NCBI GenBank assembly: GCA_040883315.1
Contig: JBFLKU010000004.1
Coordinates: 1 to 22,112 of the forward strand
Direction: 5' to 3'
From: JAFGUF01 sp040883315
GTDB lineage: Bacteria; Bacillota; Clostridia; Christensenellales; UMGS416
DNA length: 22,112 nucleotides
Positions 1 through 7,959 of this stretch are shown here, piece by piece (within the stretch, counting starts at the first letter, position 1; every line of letters starts with the position of its first letter). Under the pieces are notes generated by a model that was not told the DNA's origin, ran no database searches, and worked only from the letters and a program-made list of their open reading frames with translations. The position numbers were made by a program, and so were the translations under genes.

Positions 1-140
1 AGTCTGTTCTCCCACGTGTGGCTTCCTGTTGCCAGCACTTTGTGCTCTTTGTCTATTAGTACCCCTTTTATTCGTGTCGATCCGAATTCTAGCCCTAAAT
101 AGCTCTCCTTTTGATTGATTACTTGTTTTTCTCCAGCCAT
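1..140 (-). CDS. FGGY-family carbohydrate kinase, N-terminal fragment (runs off window)
   Basis: A minus-strand reading frame opens with ATG at 138-140 and continues beyond base 1, giving about 46 residues. The visible part contains YLGLEFGSTRIKGVLID, the N-terminal phosphate-binding hairpin (G-x-x-x-G-S-T-R) of the FGGY kinases, an ASKHA-fold family that includes xylulokinase, ribulokinase and relatives. These enzymes phosphorylate free sugars after uptake. A strong AGGAGG ribosome binding site lies just upstream of the ATG, and a near-consensus promoter sits about 65 bases further up. The substrate cannot be told from so short a piece. The gene diverges from the VTC operon and, like kduI/kduD, fits sugar catabolism. 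The fragment comes from the window edge, not from gene decay. Confidence 0.75.
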   Translation of the reverse strand, partial: MAGEKQVINQKESYLGLEFGSTRIKGVLIDKEHKVLATGSHTWENR

Positions 141-205
141 TCTTTCCTCCTGCTTTAAACTTTCTACTCTTTTACGTTTACTTTTGTTTGGTTTTGTTTT
201 CTTTC

Positions 206-234
206 ATTTTATATTTTTTTCTTTTTAGTGTCAA
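206..234 (-). promoter_or_regulatory. SigA-type promoter of the FGGY kinase gene
   Basis: On the minus strand a perfect -35 box TTGACA (234-229) is followed, after a 17-base spacer, by -10 box TAAAAT (211-206). This is close to the vegetative sigma consensus. The transcript would start near 200 and carry a purine-rich leader of about 60 bases to the kinase ATG at 140. No operator or terminator was recognised in the leader. Confidence 0.7.
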
Positions 235-350
235 ATAATATTTTATACCATCAAAATAAACGCTAAATCTCTTTATATTTATTATATCATTATTTTTACA
301 CCATATTGCAGATATCAAAAAAGTTATTAGTATTCTTTAAATTAAAAATG

Positions 351-359
351 TGTTAAAAT
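351..359 (+). promoter_or_regulatory. Possible extended -10 element for the VTC-DUF4956-CotH operon
   Basis: TGTTAAAAT matches an extended -10 (TG, one base, then TAAAAT) about 50 bases before the first gene. The hexamer 17 bases upstream (TATTCT) is a poor -35 match, so this is only a candidate. The whole 141-409 interval between the divergent genes is very AT-rich. Apart from this element and the kinase promoter, nothing else was recognised in it. Confidence 0.35.
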
Positions 360-409
360 GTCTATTAAAGTAATATCAAGTAATAAATACTTAAATTTTT
401 AGGCAGCAT

Positions 410-1078
410 ATGATAAGAAACGAAATAAAATATATAATAAGTCCAATAAAAAAAGACATTTTAATCAAAAAGCTAGAATGCCTTTGCCAAAGAGACCCAA
501 ACTGCATTTCGCCATCTGGCTACAGAGTCAGCAGCCTGTATTTTGATGATTACAATAATTCCTCATATTATGACAAAGTTAATGGAATTAACTATAGAAA
601 AAAGTATCGAATTCGTGCATACAATAACGAAACCAAGAAAATAAACCTAGAGAAAAAAGTGAAGCATGAGAACATCTGCGAAAAGCAAGTGTTTCCAATA
701 ACATATGATGAATATATAAGCATACTTAGAGGAAATCTCAATTTTTTAAAACTTTACACCTCCCCAACTGCAAGAGATTTTTATTTTTCTTACACATCAA
801 AAGGACTTAGACCGAAATCACTAGTAAGCTATGACCGGGACGGATACATATATAAATATGGGAATGTACGAATCACATTTGACAGCAATATCAAATCCAG
901 TATTAATGGCATTGATATTTTTGATAACAATAAAGAAATTGAAATGCCTTATAATAAAAACATAATTATGGAGGTAAAATATACCGAATATCTTCCATCC
1001 AATATCAAAGCTATCATTCAAAACAGCAGCGTCATGCCGCTGGCTATTTCAAAATATATAAATACGAGAATCGTTTAG
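410..1078 (+). CDS. VTC-domain (polyphosphate polymerase-like) protein, copy 1
   Basis: A 222-residue soluble protein matching the VTC domain, the tunnel-shaped catalytic fold that in yeast Vtc4 makes polyphosphate from ATP. Expected tunnel motifs are visible in order: RNEIKY near the N-terminus, SSLYFDD near residue 42, KYRIRAY near 65, LEKKVK near 80, SYDRDGY near 140, VRITFD near 152 and MEVKY near 188. The basic residues that bind phosphates and the acidic residues that bind metal therefore appear intact. There is no signal peptide or membrane span, so it should act in the cytoplasm. It is the first gene of a tight operon; the DUF4956 gene follows after 9 bases. A weak AGG lies upstream of the ATG. 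A second copy is at 19394-20068. Family assignment is firm; the actual product in bacteria is inferred. Confidence 0.85.
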   Translation: MIRNEIKYIISPIKKDILIKKLECLCQRDPNCISPSGYRVSSLYFDDYNNSSYYDKVNGINYRKKYRIRAYNNETKKINLEKKVKHENICEKQVFPITYDEYISILRGNLNFLKLYTSPTARDFYFSYTSKGLRPKSLVSYDRDGYIYKYGNVRITFDSNIKSSINGIDIFDNNKEIEMPYNKNIIMEVKYTEYLPSNIKAIIQNSSVMPLAISKYINTRIV

Positions 1079-1087
1079 GAGGGGACT

Positions 1088-1756
1088 ATGTCGTTTAAGG
1101 ATTTTATTCTAAATTCAGACTTTACTTTGCAGGAGCTAACCGTTAATGAGATAGCATATACTTTGCTCATATCTCTTGGCTTAAGCTTAATAATATTTTT
1201 TGTATATAAGCTATCTTATCAGGGTGTAATGTATTCAAAAATGTTTAACATATCATTAATTGGACTATCGCTAATTACTTCAGGCATTATTCTGGCAATA
1301 AGCAAAAATATGCTGCTTTCTCTCGGTATGGTGGGTGCGCTTTCCATCGTTCGCTTCCGAACGGCCATAAAAGACCCAATAGACATTATATATATGTATT
1401 GGGCTATTGCTGTAGGCATAATCGTAGGCGGCAGTTTCATTCTGCTGGCTGTTGTTGTCACGGCAATTGTGGCAATAGTACTGTTTACATTCTCAAAAAT
1501 GCAGCTCTCAAATCAATTGTATCTTTTGGTAGTAGAGTTTGATAAAAACTTTAATGAGGACATTATATACAAAAACGTATACAAATACTGCAGAAAATAT
1601 AGCCTGAAATCCAAAACATCCGGCGACACCACATATGAAATCACATTGGAGATTCGCTCCAATTATGATGTCTCCAAGCTGGTAAACTATATTGACTCTC
1701 TCAAGGGTGTTGAAAAAACAGCCTTGCTAAGCTATGACGGAAATCTTGCTGTGTAG
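1088..1756 (+). CDS. DUF4956 membrane protein, copy 1
   Basis: A 222-residue protein with an N-terminal membrane half and a C-terminal cytoplasmic half. Hydrophobic segments lie at about 21-44, 52-73, 76-92 and 100-134 (the last long enough for two spans). Between them is the family signature LSLGMVGALSIVRFRTA, with two arginines at the membrane edge, shared almost letter for letter with the copy at 18694-19374. Residues 135-222 look like a small alpha/beta domain. The start is supported by a GGAGGGG site overlapping the end of the VTC gene. The biochemical role of the family is unknown. Its constant place between a VTC enzyme and a CotH protein suggests it is the membrane part of one machine, perhaps a channel or transporter for what the VTC protein makes; that is inference. 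Confidence 0.8.
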   Translation: MSFKDFILNSDFTLQELTVNEIAYTLLISLGLSLIIFFVYKLSYQGVMYSKMFNISLIGLSLITSGIILAISKNMLLSLGMVGALSIVRFRTAIKDPIDIIYMYWAIAVGIIVGGSFILLAVVVTAIVAIVLFTFSKMQLSNQLYLLVVEFDKNFNEDIIYKNVYKYCRKYSLKSKTSGDTTYEITLEIRSNYDVSKLVNYIDSLKGVEKTALLSYDGNLAV

Positions 1757-1763
1757 GTAAAAT

Positions 1764-4673
1764 ATGAAAACTCGCTCTATAGTATTAAAAATATTCATAC
1801 TTTTCCTTGCAGCCGATCTTTTGCTGATATCTATCTTGGGGCTGCAAAATCTTCAAAACTATGTTAATGGTCTTGGCGACCCTACTGTAAAAAGTCCAAA
1901 TGCACGCATATCACTGCTTGCGGAAATAATTATTACAGAGGTTATGTCATCTAACAACGGCATAATTACCGATGCAGACGGCGATACGCCAGACTGGATA
2001 GAGATATACAACAACAGCGGCAAAGCCATCAGTTTGGATGGCGCCGGGCTGACAACCAATGAGAAAAAACCGCTAATGTGGAAATTCCCGGATATAGTAA
2101 TCGAACCATATGAATATATAATAGTATTTGCTTCCGGAAAAGATATTCAGGATGCAGACGGCTACTTTCATACAAATTTCAAGCTAAGCAAGGCAGGCAG
2201 CGAAACACTTAGCCTGGTTTCACCTCTTGGTGTCATTATATATCAGGTGGAGTTGCCTGCATTAGATGAAAACGTCTCCTATGGGTGCGATATTCAGATG
2301 CAGAACTGGGTCTTTTTCAATCGACCTACACCTGGGGCTATAAACAATACTACAGCATATTCTGAGCAGGTTTTTGACAGTGTTTATACTACATCGCAAA
2401 TACATATTACAGAGTATATGACAAACAACAAAAGCGTGATATATGATGAATTCGGTAGCTATGAAGACTGGATAGAGATTACAAACACATCAGAAACAGA
2501 ATGCGATATAGGCGGTTTATACCTGAGCGATAATGAATATGAGCTTTCGAAATGGCAGCTTCCCAGCATAGTACTAGCGCCAAATGAAAGCCTTTTGATA
2601 TTTGCATCCGGTAAAGAAAACTACAGCCAAAATATTCATGCACCTTATTCTCTCTCAGCAGGCGAATTACTTACCATTTCGAATAAATATAACGAAATAC
2701 TAGACAGAATAGAGGTAGTGGAGCTGAAGCAGGATGTTTCCTATGGATTTGCAGATGGAAGCTGGCATTACTTCCCCACTCCCACTCCCGGAAAGCCAAA
2801 TGACACATACTACGTAGATGAATTAAAATCAATCACTGGGCAGAAGCACAATATTTTTATCAGTGAAGTAATGAGCAAAAATACAAAGAGTCTTAAAGAT
2901 TTTCGAGGCATCTACAGCGACTGGGCAGAGATAAAAAATCCATTTGACTACAATATAAATCTTCAGGGATATGGCATATCAAAAAACGAAAATGAAAACG
3001 TATTTATTTTTCCGGATTTAATAGTGCCTGCAAGCGGATATGCCATACTATATTTTTCGAATGAGCATAGTAACAAAGGGGGCAGCTTTTATATTCCGTT
3101 CAATATCGATGACAAAGGTGACACCCTTTTTTTATATTCGCCGGAAGGTGCAAAGATAGATGAAATCGAAACGGGATATCAAAGAGCAGATATTTCATGC
3201 GGAATCTCTCCAGATGGTATCAGGCTTTTTTACACCAGCCCCAGCCCTTCACAGCAGAATGCAGCCAGCGGATACCTTGGATATTCTCCGAAAGTAAATT
3301 TCTCTGCTGACGGCGGAATGGTGTCGAAAGGCACTTCTGTATCATTAAATGCACAAGAGTGCAAAATATACTATACTCTTGACGGAAGCCCGCCCACCAA
3401 CAAAAGCAAACTATACAGCAAAGAGATAGTCGTAAACAGCCCAACAGTTATAAGGGCGATTTCTTACAAAGACGGATATCTCTCATCCGATATCGAAACC
3501 ATATCCTACCTAGCTGGTGCCAGCCACTTATTGCCCATCGTCTCTATATCTACCGCACCAAATAGCACGTACGGCGAAAACGGAATATATGAAAACCCAT
3601 ATAGCGGGCAGGAAAAGCCAATGCATATGGAAATATATGAACAGGGTAAGCTAGGCATTTCTTTTGATGCTGGTTTTGAAATATTCGGTGCTACCAGCAA
3701 AAAAATGGATCAGAAATCTTTTGCAATTCATTTGAGAAATGAATACGGAACGGATGAAATAAATTATCCTCTCTTTGGAGACCGAGGAGTAACGACATTT
3801 TCGCATTTTTTGCTTAGGACATCTGGGCAGGATGCTGCATACACCAAGGTGCGTGATTCCTTTGTTTATAATTCTATATACGGCATACTAGATGTAGATG
3901 CAATGGATACAAGACCCTGTGTCGTGTATATTAATGGCGACTATTTCGGAATATATTATTTTAGAGAGAAAGTAAACGAAGATTATTTAGCTAGCCATCA
4001 TGATGTTAACCCTGATAAAATTGACTTACTGATATACAATGGCACTATCGTAGAAGGCGACAACAGTGATTATCGTGCACTAATAGATTTTGTAAAAACC
4101 CACGATTTGTCCATACAGAAAAACTACGACTATGTGGCAGAGCGAGTGGATATAGACGAGTTTATCAATTATCTAGCTGTGGAATGCTATTTTTCCAATA
4201 CAGACTCTGGCAATATAAAGTATTGGAAGAGCCAGGACGGCGGCAAATGGCGGTGGATAATGTACGACATGGACTGGTCTATGTTCAACAGCACCTATAA
4301 ATGGAACAACATAAGCCAAGTTTTCAATCCAGAGGGCATGGGAATAAGCGATTTGTTTTCTACCACATTGCATGTTTCATTGATGGAGAATTCGGGATTT
4401 AGAAATCAATTTATAGAAACGTATGCAAAATGCATAAATGAATATTTTTCAGCCGAAAGACTGCTGCCTATATTTGATGAAATGATAGCGAAAATCGAGC
4501 CGGAAATGCAGGCACAAGTAAATAGATGGAGTCTTCCCGCCAGCTATTCGTCGTGGGAGAGGCAAGTGAAAACTATGCGAAGAATAATTGAGGAAAAGCC
4601 CGAAATAGAAAAGCAGCATTTAAAAGAATTTTTCGGCTTAAGCAGTGCCGAGATGTCCAGACTGTTCCCATAG
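1764..4673 (+). CDS. Anchored CotH-family protein with three lamin-tail-like domains
   Basis: A 969-residue protein with a single N-terminal hydrophobic segment (about 7-27), likely a signal anchor or signal peptide placing the rest outside. Three lamin-tail (LTD) repeats follow at about 54-193, 212-345 and 363-500. Each opens with a variant of ITEVMSSN and DWIEIYN, and the first two end in a PTPG-type motif. A small chitobiase-like beta domain (about 505-582, with YYTLDGSPPT) precedes the CotH domain (about 587-910). The CotH part contains VYINGDYFGIYYFREK (721-736) and the acidic YDMDWSMF (834-841). CotH proteins are atypical protein kinases, known from spore-coat assembly in Bacillus. The gene starts 7 bases after DUF4956 and ends at a shared terminator. 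It is about twice the size of the second CotH protein here. The substrate is unknown; the LTD domains suggest binding to a surface polymer or protein. Confidence 0.8.
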   Translation: MKTRSIVLKIFILFLAADLLLISILGLQNLQNYVNGLGDPTVKSPNARISLLAEIIITEVMSSNNGIITDADGDTPDWIEIYNNSGKAISLDGAGLTTNEKKPLMWKFPDIVIEPYEYIIVFASGKDIQDADGYFHTNFKLSKAGSETLSLVSPLGVIIYQVELPALDENVSYGCDIQMQNWVFFNRPTPGAINNTTAYSEQVFDSVYTTSQIHITEYMTNNKSVIYDEFGSYEDWIEITNTSETECDIGGLYLSDNEYELSKWQLPSIVLAPNESLLIFASGKENYSQNIHAPYSLSAGELLTISNKYNEILDRIEVVELKQDVSYGFADGSWHYFPTPTPGKPNDTYYVDELKSITGQKHNIFISEVMSKNTKSLKDFRGIYSDWAEIKNPFDYNINLQGYGISKNENENVFIFPDLIVPASGYAILYFSNEHSNKGGSFYIPFNIDDKGDTLFLYSPEGAKIDEIETGYQRADISCGISPDGIRLFYTSPSPSQQNAASGYLGYSPKVNFSADGGMVSKGTSVSLNAQECKIYYTLDGSPPTNKSKLYSKEIVVNSPTVIRAISYKDGYLSSDIETISYLAGASHLLPIVSISTAPNSTYGENGIYENPYSGQEKPMHMEIYEQGKLGISFDAGFEIFGATSKKMDQKSFAIHLRNEYGTDEINYPLFGDRGVTTFSHFLLRTSGQDAAYTKVRDSFVYNSIYGILDVDAMDTRPCVVYINGDYFGIYYFREKVNEDYLASHHDVNPDKIDLLIYNGTIVEGDNSDYRALIDFVKTHDLSIQKNYDYVAERVDIDEFINYLAVECYFSNTDSGNIKYWKSQDGGKWRWIMYDMDWSMFNSTYKWNNISQVFNPEGMGISDLFSTTLHVSLMENSGFRNQFIETYAKCINEYFSAERLLPIFDEMIAKIEPEMQAQVNRWSLPASYSSWERQVKTMRRIIEEKPEIEKQHLKEFFGLSSAEMSRLFP

Positions 4674-4682
4674 AAATGCAAT

Positions 4683-4714
4683 AAAAGACGACCCGAAAGG
4701 ATAGGTCGTCTTTT
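4683..4714. terminator. Bidirectional intrinsic terminator between convergent cotH and kduD
   Basis: AAAAGACGACC (4683-4693) pairs perfectly with GGTCGTCTTTT (4704-4714) around a 10-base loop. A T-run follows on the plus strand (4711-4715), and the A-run at 4683-4686 gives a T-run on the minus strand. It can therefore end both the VTC-DUF4956-CotH operon and the kduI-kduD operon. Confidence 0.85.
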
Positions 4715-4759
4715 TCATTATTTATTAGGAGTTATACCTTTCAATTTTATCTTTATAAA

Positions 4760-5542
4760 TTATTGCGGCTGTTTGCCGATGTATGCCAGTATTCCACCAT
4801 CTACATATAATATATGTCCGTTCACAAAATCTGATGCTGGTGATGCTAGGAATACTGCAGGCCCAATCAAATCTTCGGGGTCTCCCCAGCGTCCGGCAGG
4901 TGTTTTTGATATTATAAACGAGTTGAAAGGATGTCCCTCTTCTCTCAGCGGTGCAGTCTGCGGAGTGGCTATATACCCCGGGCCTATTCCGTTGCATTGT
5001 ATATTGTATTCACCATATTCTGATGCAATGTTTTTGGTCAGCATCTTCAGCCCGCCTTTGGCTGCTGCATATGCAGACACAGTCTCACGCCCAAGTTCAC
5101 TCATCATCGAGCAGATGTTTATTATCTTTCCGCTTCTTTTTTTCATCATGCTAGGTATCACAGCCTTAGACATTATGAATGGCCCGTTTAGGTCTATATC
5201 TATCACTTGTCTGAATTCTGCTGCTGTCATTTCGTGCATAGGTATTCTCATTATAATTCCTGCATTATTTACGAGAATATCAATTGAACCAACTTCTTTC
5301 TCTACCCGTGCAATAAATCCAGCCACTTGTTCTTCATTGGTCACATCGCATACATATCCGTGTGCGTCGATTCCCGCTTCTTTGTATGCTGCCAGTCCTT
5401 TGTCTACCAGTTCCTGCTTAATATCATTAAACACAATAGTAGCTCCAGCCTCTGCCATGCCTTTTGCCATCGCCATGCCGATTCCGTATGATGCACCTGT
5501 AATCAATGCTACTTTGCCAGCTAAATCGAATTGATTTTTCAT
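4760..5542 (-). CDS. kduD: 2-dehydro-3-deoxy-D-gluconate 5-dehydrogenase (KduD)
   Basis: A 260-residue short-chain dehydrogenase/reductase. It has the nucleotide-binding motif TGASYGIG (15-22), NNAG (92-95) and the catalytic Ser145, Tyr158 and Lys162 (YAAAK). KduD reduces 2,5-diketo-3-deoxygluconate to 2-keto-3-deoxygluconate (KDG) in pectin and uronate breakdown, in the cytoplasm. Sequence alone places it only in the SDR family; the specific call rests on the gene directly upstream, kduI, which makes the KduD substrate. The two are 9 bases apart, and the AGGAGG site for kduD overlaps the kduI stop codon, so they are probably translationally coupled. The C-terminal GHILYVDGG motif is also typical. 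Length is normal and nothing is missing. Confidence 0.88.
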   Translation of the reverse strand: MKNQFDLAGKVALITGASYGIGMAMAKGMAEAGATIVFNDIKQELVDKGLAAYKEAGIDAHGYVCDVTNEEQVAGFIARVEKEVGSIDILVNNAGIIMRIPMHEMTAAEFRQVIDIDLNGPFIMSKAVIPSMMKKRSGKIINICSMMSELGRETVSAYAAAKGGLKMLTKNIASEYGEYNIQCNGIGPGYIATPQTAPLREEGHPFNSFIISKTPAGRWGDPEDLIGPAVFLASPASDFVNGHILYVDGGILAYIGKQPQ

Positions 5543-5551
5543 GTTATCCTC

Positions 5552-6394
5552 CTATTTCAAGTCTTTAATCGCTATATGATCCATATCTGCGAATGTTTTG
5601 TTTTCACCTACCATTCCCCAAATGAATTTATATGCTTTTGTACCGCAGCCAGAGTGTATGCTCCATGATGGTGATATCACCGCTTCTTCGTTTTTCATCA
5701 ATATATGCCGGGTCTCTGTAGGCTCACCCATGTAGTGGAATACTGCATTGTTTTCATCCATTCCAAAATAGAAGTATACTTCCATTCTTCTCTCATGCGT
5801 ATGGCACGGCATAGTGTTCCATACATTTCCCTCTGCCATCTCTGTCATCCCCATTGAAAGCTGGCATGTTTCCAGTACATCGGGATGCAGATATTGGTTT
5901 ATTATTCTCTTGTTAGATGTTTTATCGTCTCCCATAGGCACTTTCTTGGCCTTTGCAATATCTATATGTTTGTTTGGAAATGCTGCATGTGCCGGTGCGC
6001 TGAGTGTGTAGAATTTGGCAGGGTTTTTGGCATCTTCACTTTTGAAAAGCACTTCCTTTGCTCCTTTGCCTATGTATAGCCCGTCTAAGCTTGCCAATCT
6101 ATATTCCTCGCCATCCACCACTACACTGCCGTCTCCGCCTACGTTTATTGTGCCTAGCTCACGTCTTTCCAGAAAATATTCTGTTCCAAGGTTTTTCATT
6201 ATGTCAAGATTCTCTCCCACTTCCAGTGCCTTTTTGTCTGGACATATACCCATTGTTATTATTCTATCTATGTGAGAATATACCCTCTTTATTCTGCCGG
6301 GTGTGAAAAGCTCTGTTATCAGAAACTCTTCCCTTAGTCTCTCTGTAGTGTAGTGCTTTGCGTCCTTTGGATTTGATGGTTGTCTTATATCCAT
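5552..6394 (-). CDS. kduI: 5-keto-4-deoxyuronate isomerase (KduI)
   Basis: A 280-residue cupin-fold isomerase of the usual family length. It converts 4-deoxy-L-threo-5-hexosulose uronate, released from unsaturated pectin fragments, to 2,5-diketo-3-deoxygluconate. The metal ligands can be placed from family knowledge: His198 and His200 (in MPCHTHERRMEV), Glu205 and His247 (in SIHSGCG). The N-terminus MDIRQPSNPKDAKHYTTERL is typical, which supports the ATG at 6394; an AAAGGAG site lies just upstream. It is the first gene of the kduI-kduD operon and diverges from an AraC-type regulator that probably controls it. No pectate lyase, glycoside hydrolase or KDG kinase/aldolase gene is in the window, so the rest of the pathway must lie elsewhere. 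Confidence 0.93.
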   Translation of the reverse strand: MDIRQPSNPKDAKHYTTERLREEFLITELFTPGRIKRVYSHIDRIITMGICPDKKALEVGENLDIMKNLGTEYFLERRELGTINVGGDGSVVVDGEEYRLASLDGLYIGKGAKEVLFKSEDAKNPAKFYTLSAPAHAAFPNKHIDIAKAKKVPMGDDKTSNKRIINQYLHPDVLETCQLSMGMTEMAEGNVWNTMPCHTHERRMEVYFYFGMDENNAVFHYMGEPTETRHILMKNEEAVISPSWSIHSGCGTKAYKFIWGMVGENKTFADMDHIAIKDLK

Positions 6395-6501
6395 TATAAT
6401 CTCCTTTATTACTTGTTTAGATGTTCTATATATATTATGCCTTTAAGATGCAGGAAAGCTCATCATGCATCATTAATCCTATATGTTTTGTTCTATAATC
6501 A

Positions 6502-6513
6502 AATGTTAACATT
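6502..6513. promoter_or_regulatory. Perfect 12-bp palindrome in the kduI/araC intergenic region
   Basis: AATGTTAACATT is identical to its own reverse complement. It lies roughly midway in the 219-base divergent intergenic region, about 50 bases upstream of the regulator promoter. It could be an operator for kduI and the regulator. AraC-family proteins more often bind direct repeats, and an AT-rich region yields such palindromes by chance, so confidence is low. Confidence 0.25.
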
Positions 6514-6551
6514 AATAAATCAAATTTTATATGCTTTTTTTTATGTAAATC

Positions 6552-6580
6552 TTGCAAAATTTGTGGTATATTAATACAAT
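6552..6580 (+). promoter_or_regulatory. Promoter of the AraC-family regulator gene
   Basis: -35 box TTGCAA (6552-6557), a 17-base spacer, and -10 box TACAAT (6575-6580). Transcription would begin near 6587, giving a short leader before the ribosome binding site at 6603. On the opposite strand the region before kduI has CATAATAT but no good -35 box, which fits an activator-dependent kduI promoter. Confidence 0.6.
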
Positions 6581-6613
6581 AAAAACTAAACATTAGTGCA
6601 CTGGAGATGCTTT

Positions 6614-7465
6614 ATGCATAATAATTTTGAAAGCAAAGAATTTTTTGAAAATGAACTTGATGTAAGATTTAAAGGGAATAATGTGTCATGTTTTCCTGAT
6701 TTTCATTTTCATGACCACTACGAAATATTCTACTGTGTCGGCGGAGCAAAGCAATATCTGATAGAAGACACTATCTACTCCATGGAGCCCGGCGACCTCT
6801 TTATTATAAATAGTTTTGAGATACATAAGCCTCTACGAGACCCAAACGGCGACTACAGAAGGATAATAGTAATATTCAATCCGGAAAAGATAAAGGAAAT
6901 AAATTCAAAGAATGCAATCTCTCTTTTGAGCTGCTTCATATCCAGAAAAAGCGGTACACACAATAAAATAAGCCTAAATGAAGAGCAAAGAAGAGTATTC
7001 ACTGAAATAACAAGCAAAATTAAAAATATTGATTTGAATGAATTCGGTGCACAGGCACTATCAGAATCATACTATGTAGAGCTGCTAGTCTATATAAACA
7101 GATGGTTCAGAGAAAACTATTCAGCAGAAATAGTTGACGAATCCTATGGCTTCAATCCCACCGTAAAGGCTATAATCGACTATGCCAACGACAACTTTAC
7201 ATCCGATATTTCTCTGGATTCTCTATCAGAAGAATTTCATCTAAATAAGCACTATATGTGCCAGATTTTCAAGCAGACAACAGGTACAACAATACATAGA
7301 TATATAATATCCAGAAGGCTAGCAAGAGCAAAAATATTGCTGCACCAAGGGCATAATGTGACATCCACCAGTGACATGTGCGGATTTCAAAACTATACCA
7401 ACTTTATAAGAGCATTCAAGAAACATTTTGGCATATCACCAAAACAATTTGCTGGCAAAAAGTAA
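6614..7465 (+). CDS. AraC-family transcriptional regulator, probably of kduI-kduD
   Basis: A 283-residue regulator. The N-terminal half is a cupin-type sensing domain, visible as FHFHDHYEIFYCVGG and SMEPGDLFIINSFEIHKP. The last 100 residues form the two helix-turn-helix AraC DNA-binding domain: ISLDSLSEEFHLNKHYMCQIF is followed by a second helix pair around SDMCGFQNYTNFIRAFKKHFG and the typical ending ISPKQF. The frame is open from a GTG at 6596, but the ATG at 6614 is preferred because GGAG at 6603-6606 sits 7 bases before it. It is divergent from kduI with 219 bases between, the classic arrangement for a local sugar-acid-responsive activator. The inducer is inferred to be a uronate-pathway intermediate. 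Confidence 0.88.
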   Translation: MHNNFESKEFFENELDVRFKGNNVSCFPDFHFHDHYEIFYCVGGAKQYLIEDTIYSMEPGDLFIINSFEIHKPLRDPNGDYRRIIVIFNPEKIKEINSKNAISLLSCFISRKSGTHNKISLNEEQRRVFTEITSKIKNIDLNEFGAQALSESYYVELLVYINRWFRENYSAEIVDESYGFNPTVKAIIDYANDNFTSDISLDSLSEEFHLNKHYMCQIFKQTTGTTIHRYIISRRLARAKILLHQGHNVTSTSDMCGFQNYTNFIRAFKKHFGISPKQFAGKK

Positions 7466-7472
7466 AATAGAA

Positions 7473-7871
7473 TTACTTAGATGCAATCATAGATATCAGT
7501 GGAGCTACAAAACTAGCGAATATGATAATAAAAGCACTCAGCATACCATACTGCAAAATAGGGTTTATTGACCCCTGCGGATATACTATCTGCATTACGC
7601 ATCGAACAGCCCACATAAATGCGGAAATCGAAAACATTACAAGCATTGATTCCCTGTTTTTTACACCATAAATAAATATAAGATTAGCCAGCCCAATCAG
7701 CACTAGGCTAAGCGAAAAAAACACATTTGTCGCTCTTACAGCCACTACCAGCTCTGTGGCAGCTTTGTCGATGTAGCTGTACCATTTCCATACCTTAGGC
7801 ACTGTAAAATGCCAAACACCAAATCCCATCATCAGTACACTGCCAAATGTAGCAGATATCTTCACAAACAT
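7473..7871 (-). CDS. Small polytopic membrane protein of unknown function
   Basis: A 132-residue, strongly hydrophobic protein with about four membrane segments (roughly 5-22, 48-69, 77-94 and 104-128). A conserved-looking aromatic stretch, GVWHFTVPKVWKWYSYI, lies in the first loop. I do not recognise the family. The gene has its own ribosome binding site (AAGAGGT upstream of the ATG). It converges on the AraC gene with only 7 bases between stop codons. It lies just past the terminator of the nif operon, so it is either separately transcribed or reached by read-through. No cofactor or catalytic motif is visible. Confidence 0.65.
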   Translation of the reverse strand: MFVKISATFGSVLMMGFGVWHFTVPKVWKWYSYIDKAATELVVAVRATNVFFSLSLVLIGLANLIFIYGVKNRESMLVMFSISAFMWAVRCVMQIVYPQGSINPILQYGMLSAFIIIFASFVAPLISMIASK

Positions 7872-7916
7872 AATGATCTACCTCTTGAGTAATTTCCTAA
7901 TATTTTATCACATTTC

Positions 7917-7951
7917 AAAAAAACAAGCCATTAATATTAATTAATAGCTTG
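7917..7951 (-). terminator. Intrinsic terminator of the nif operon
   Basis: Read on the minus strand, CAAGCTATTAAT (7951-7940) pairs with ATTAATGGCTTG (7935-7924) around a 4-base loop with one mismatch. Seven T residues follow (7923-7917). It lies just past the ferredoxin gene, marking the end of the transcript that begins ahead of nifH. Confidence 0.8.
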
Positions 7952-7959
7952 CCGTTATT

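Noticed and set aside
4773..5534. Long open frame on the plus strand opposite kduD (253 codons)
   Set aside because: It mirrors the kduD gene; its product is low-complexity with no family features, whereas the minus-strand product has all SDR motifs.
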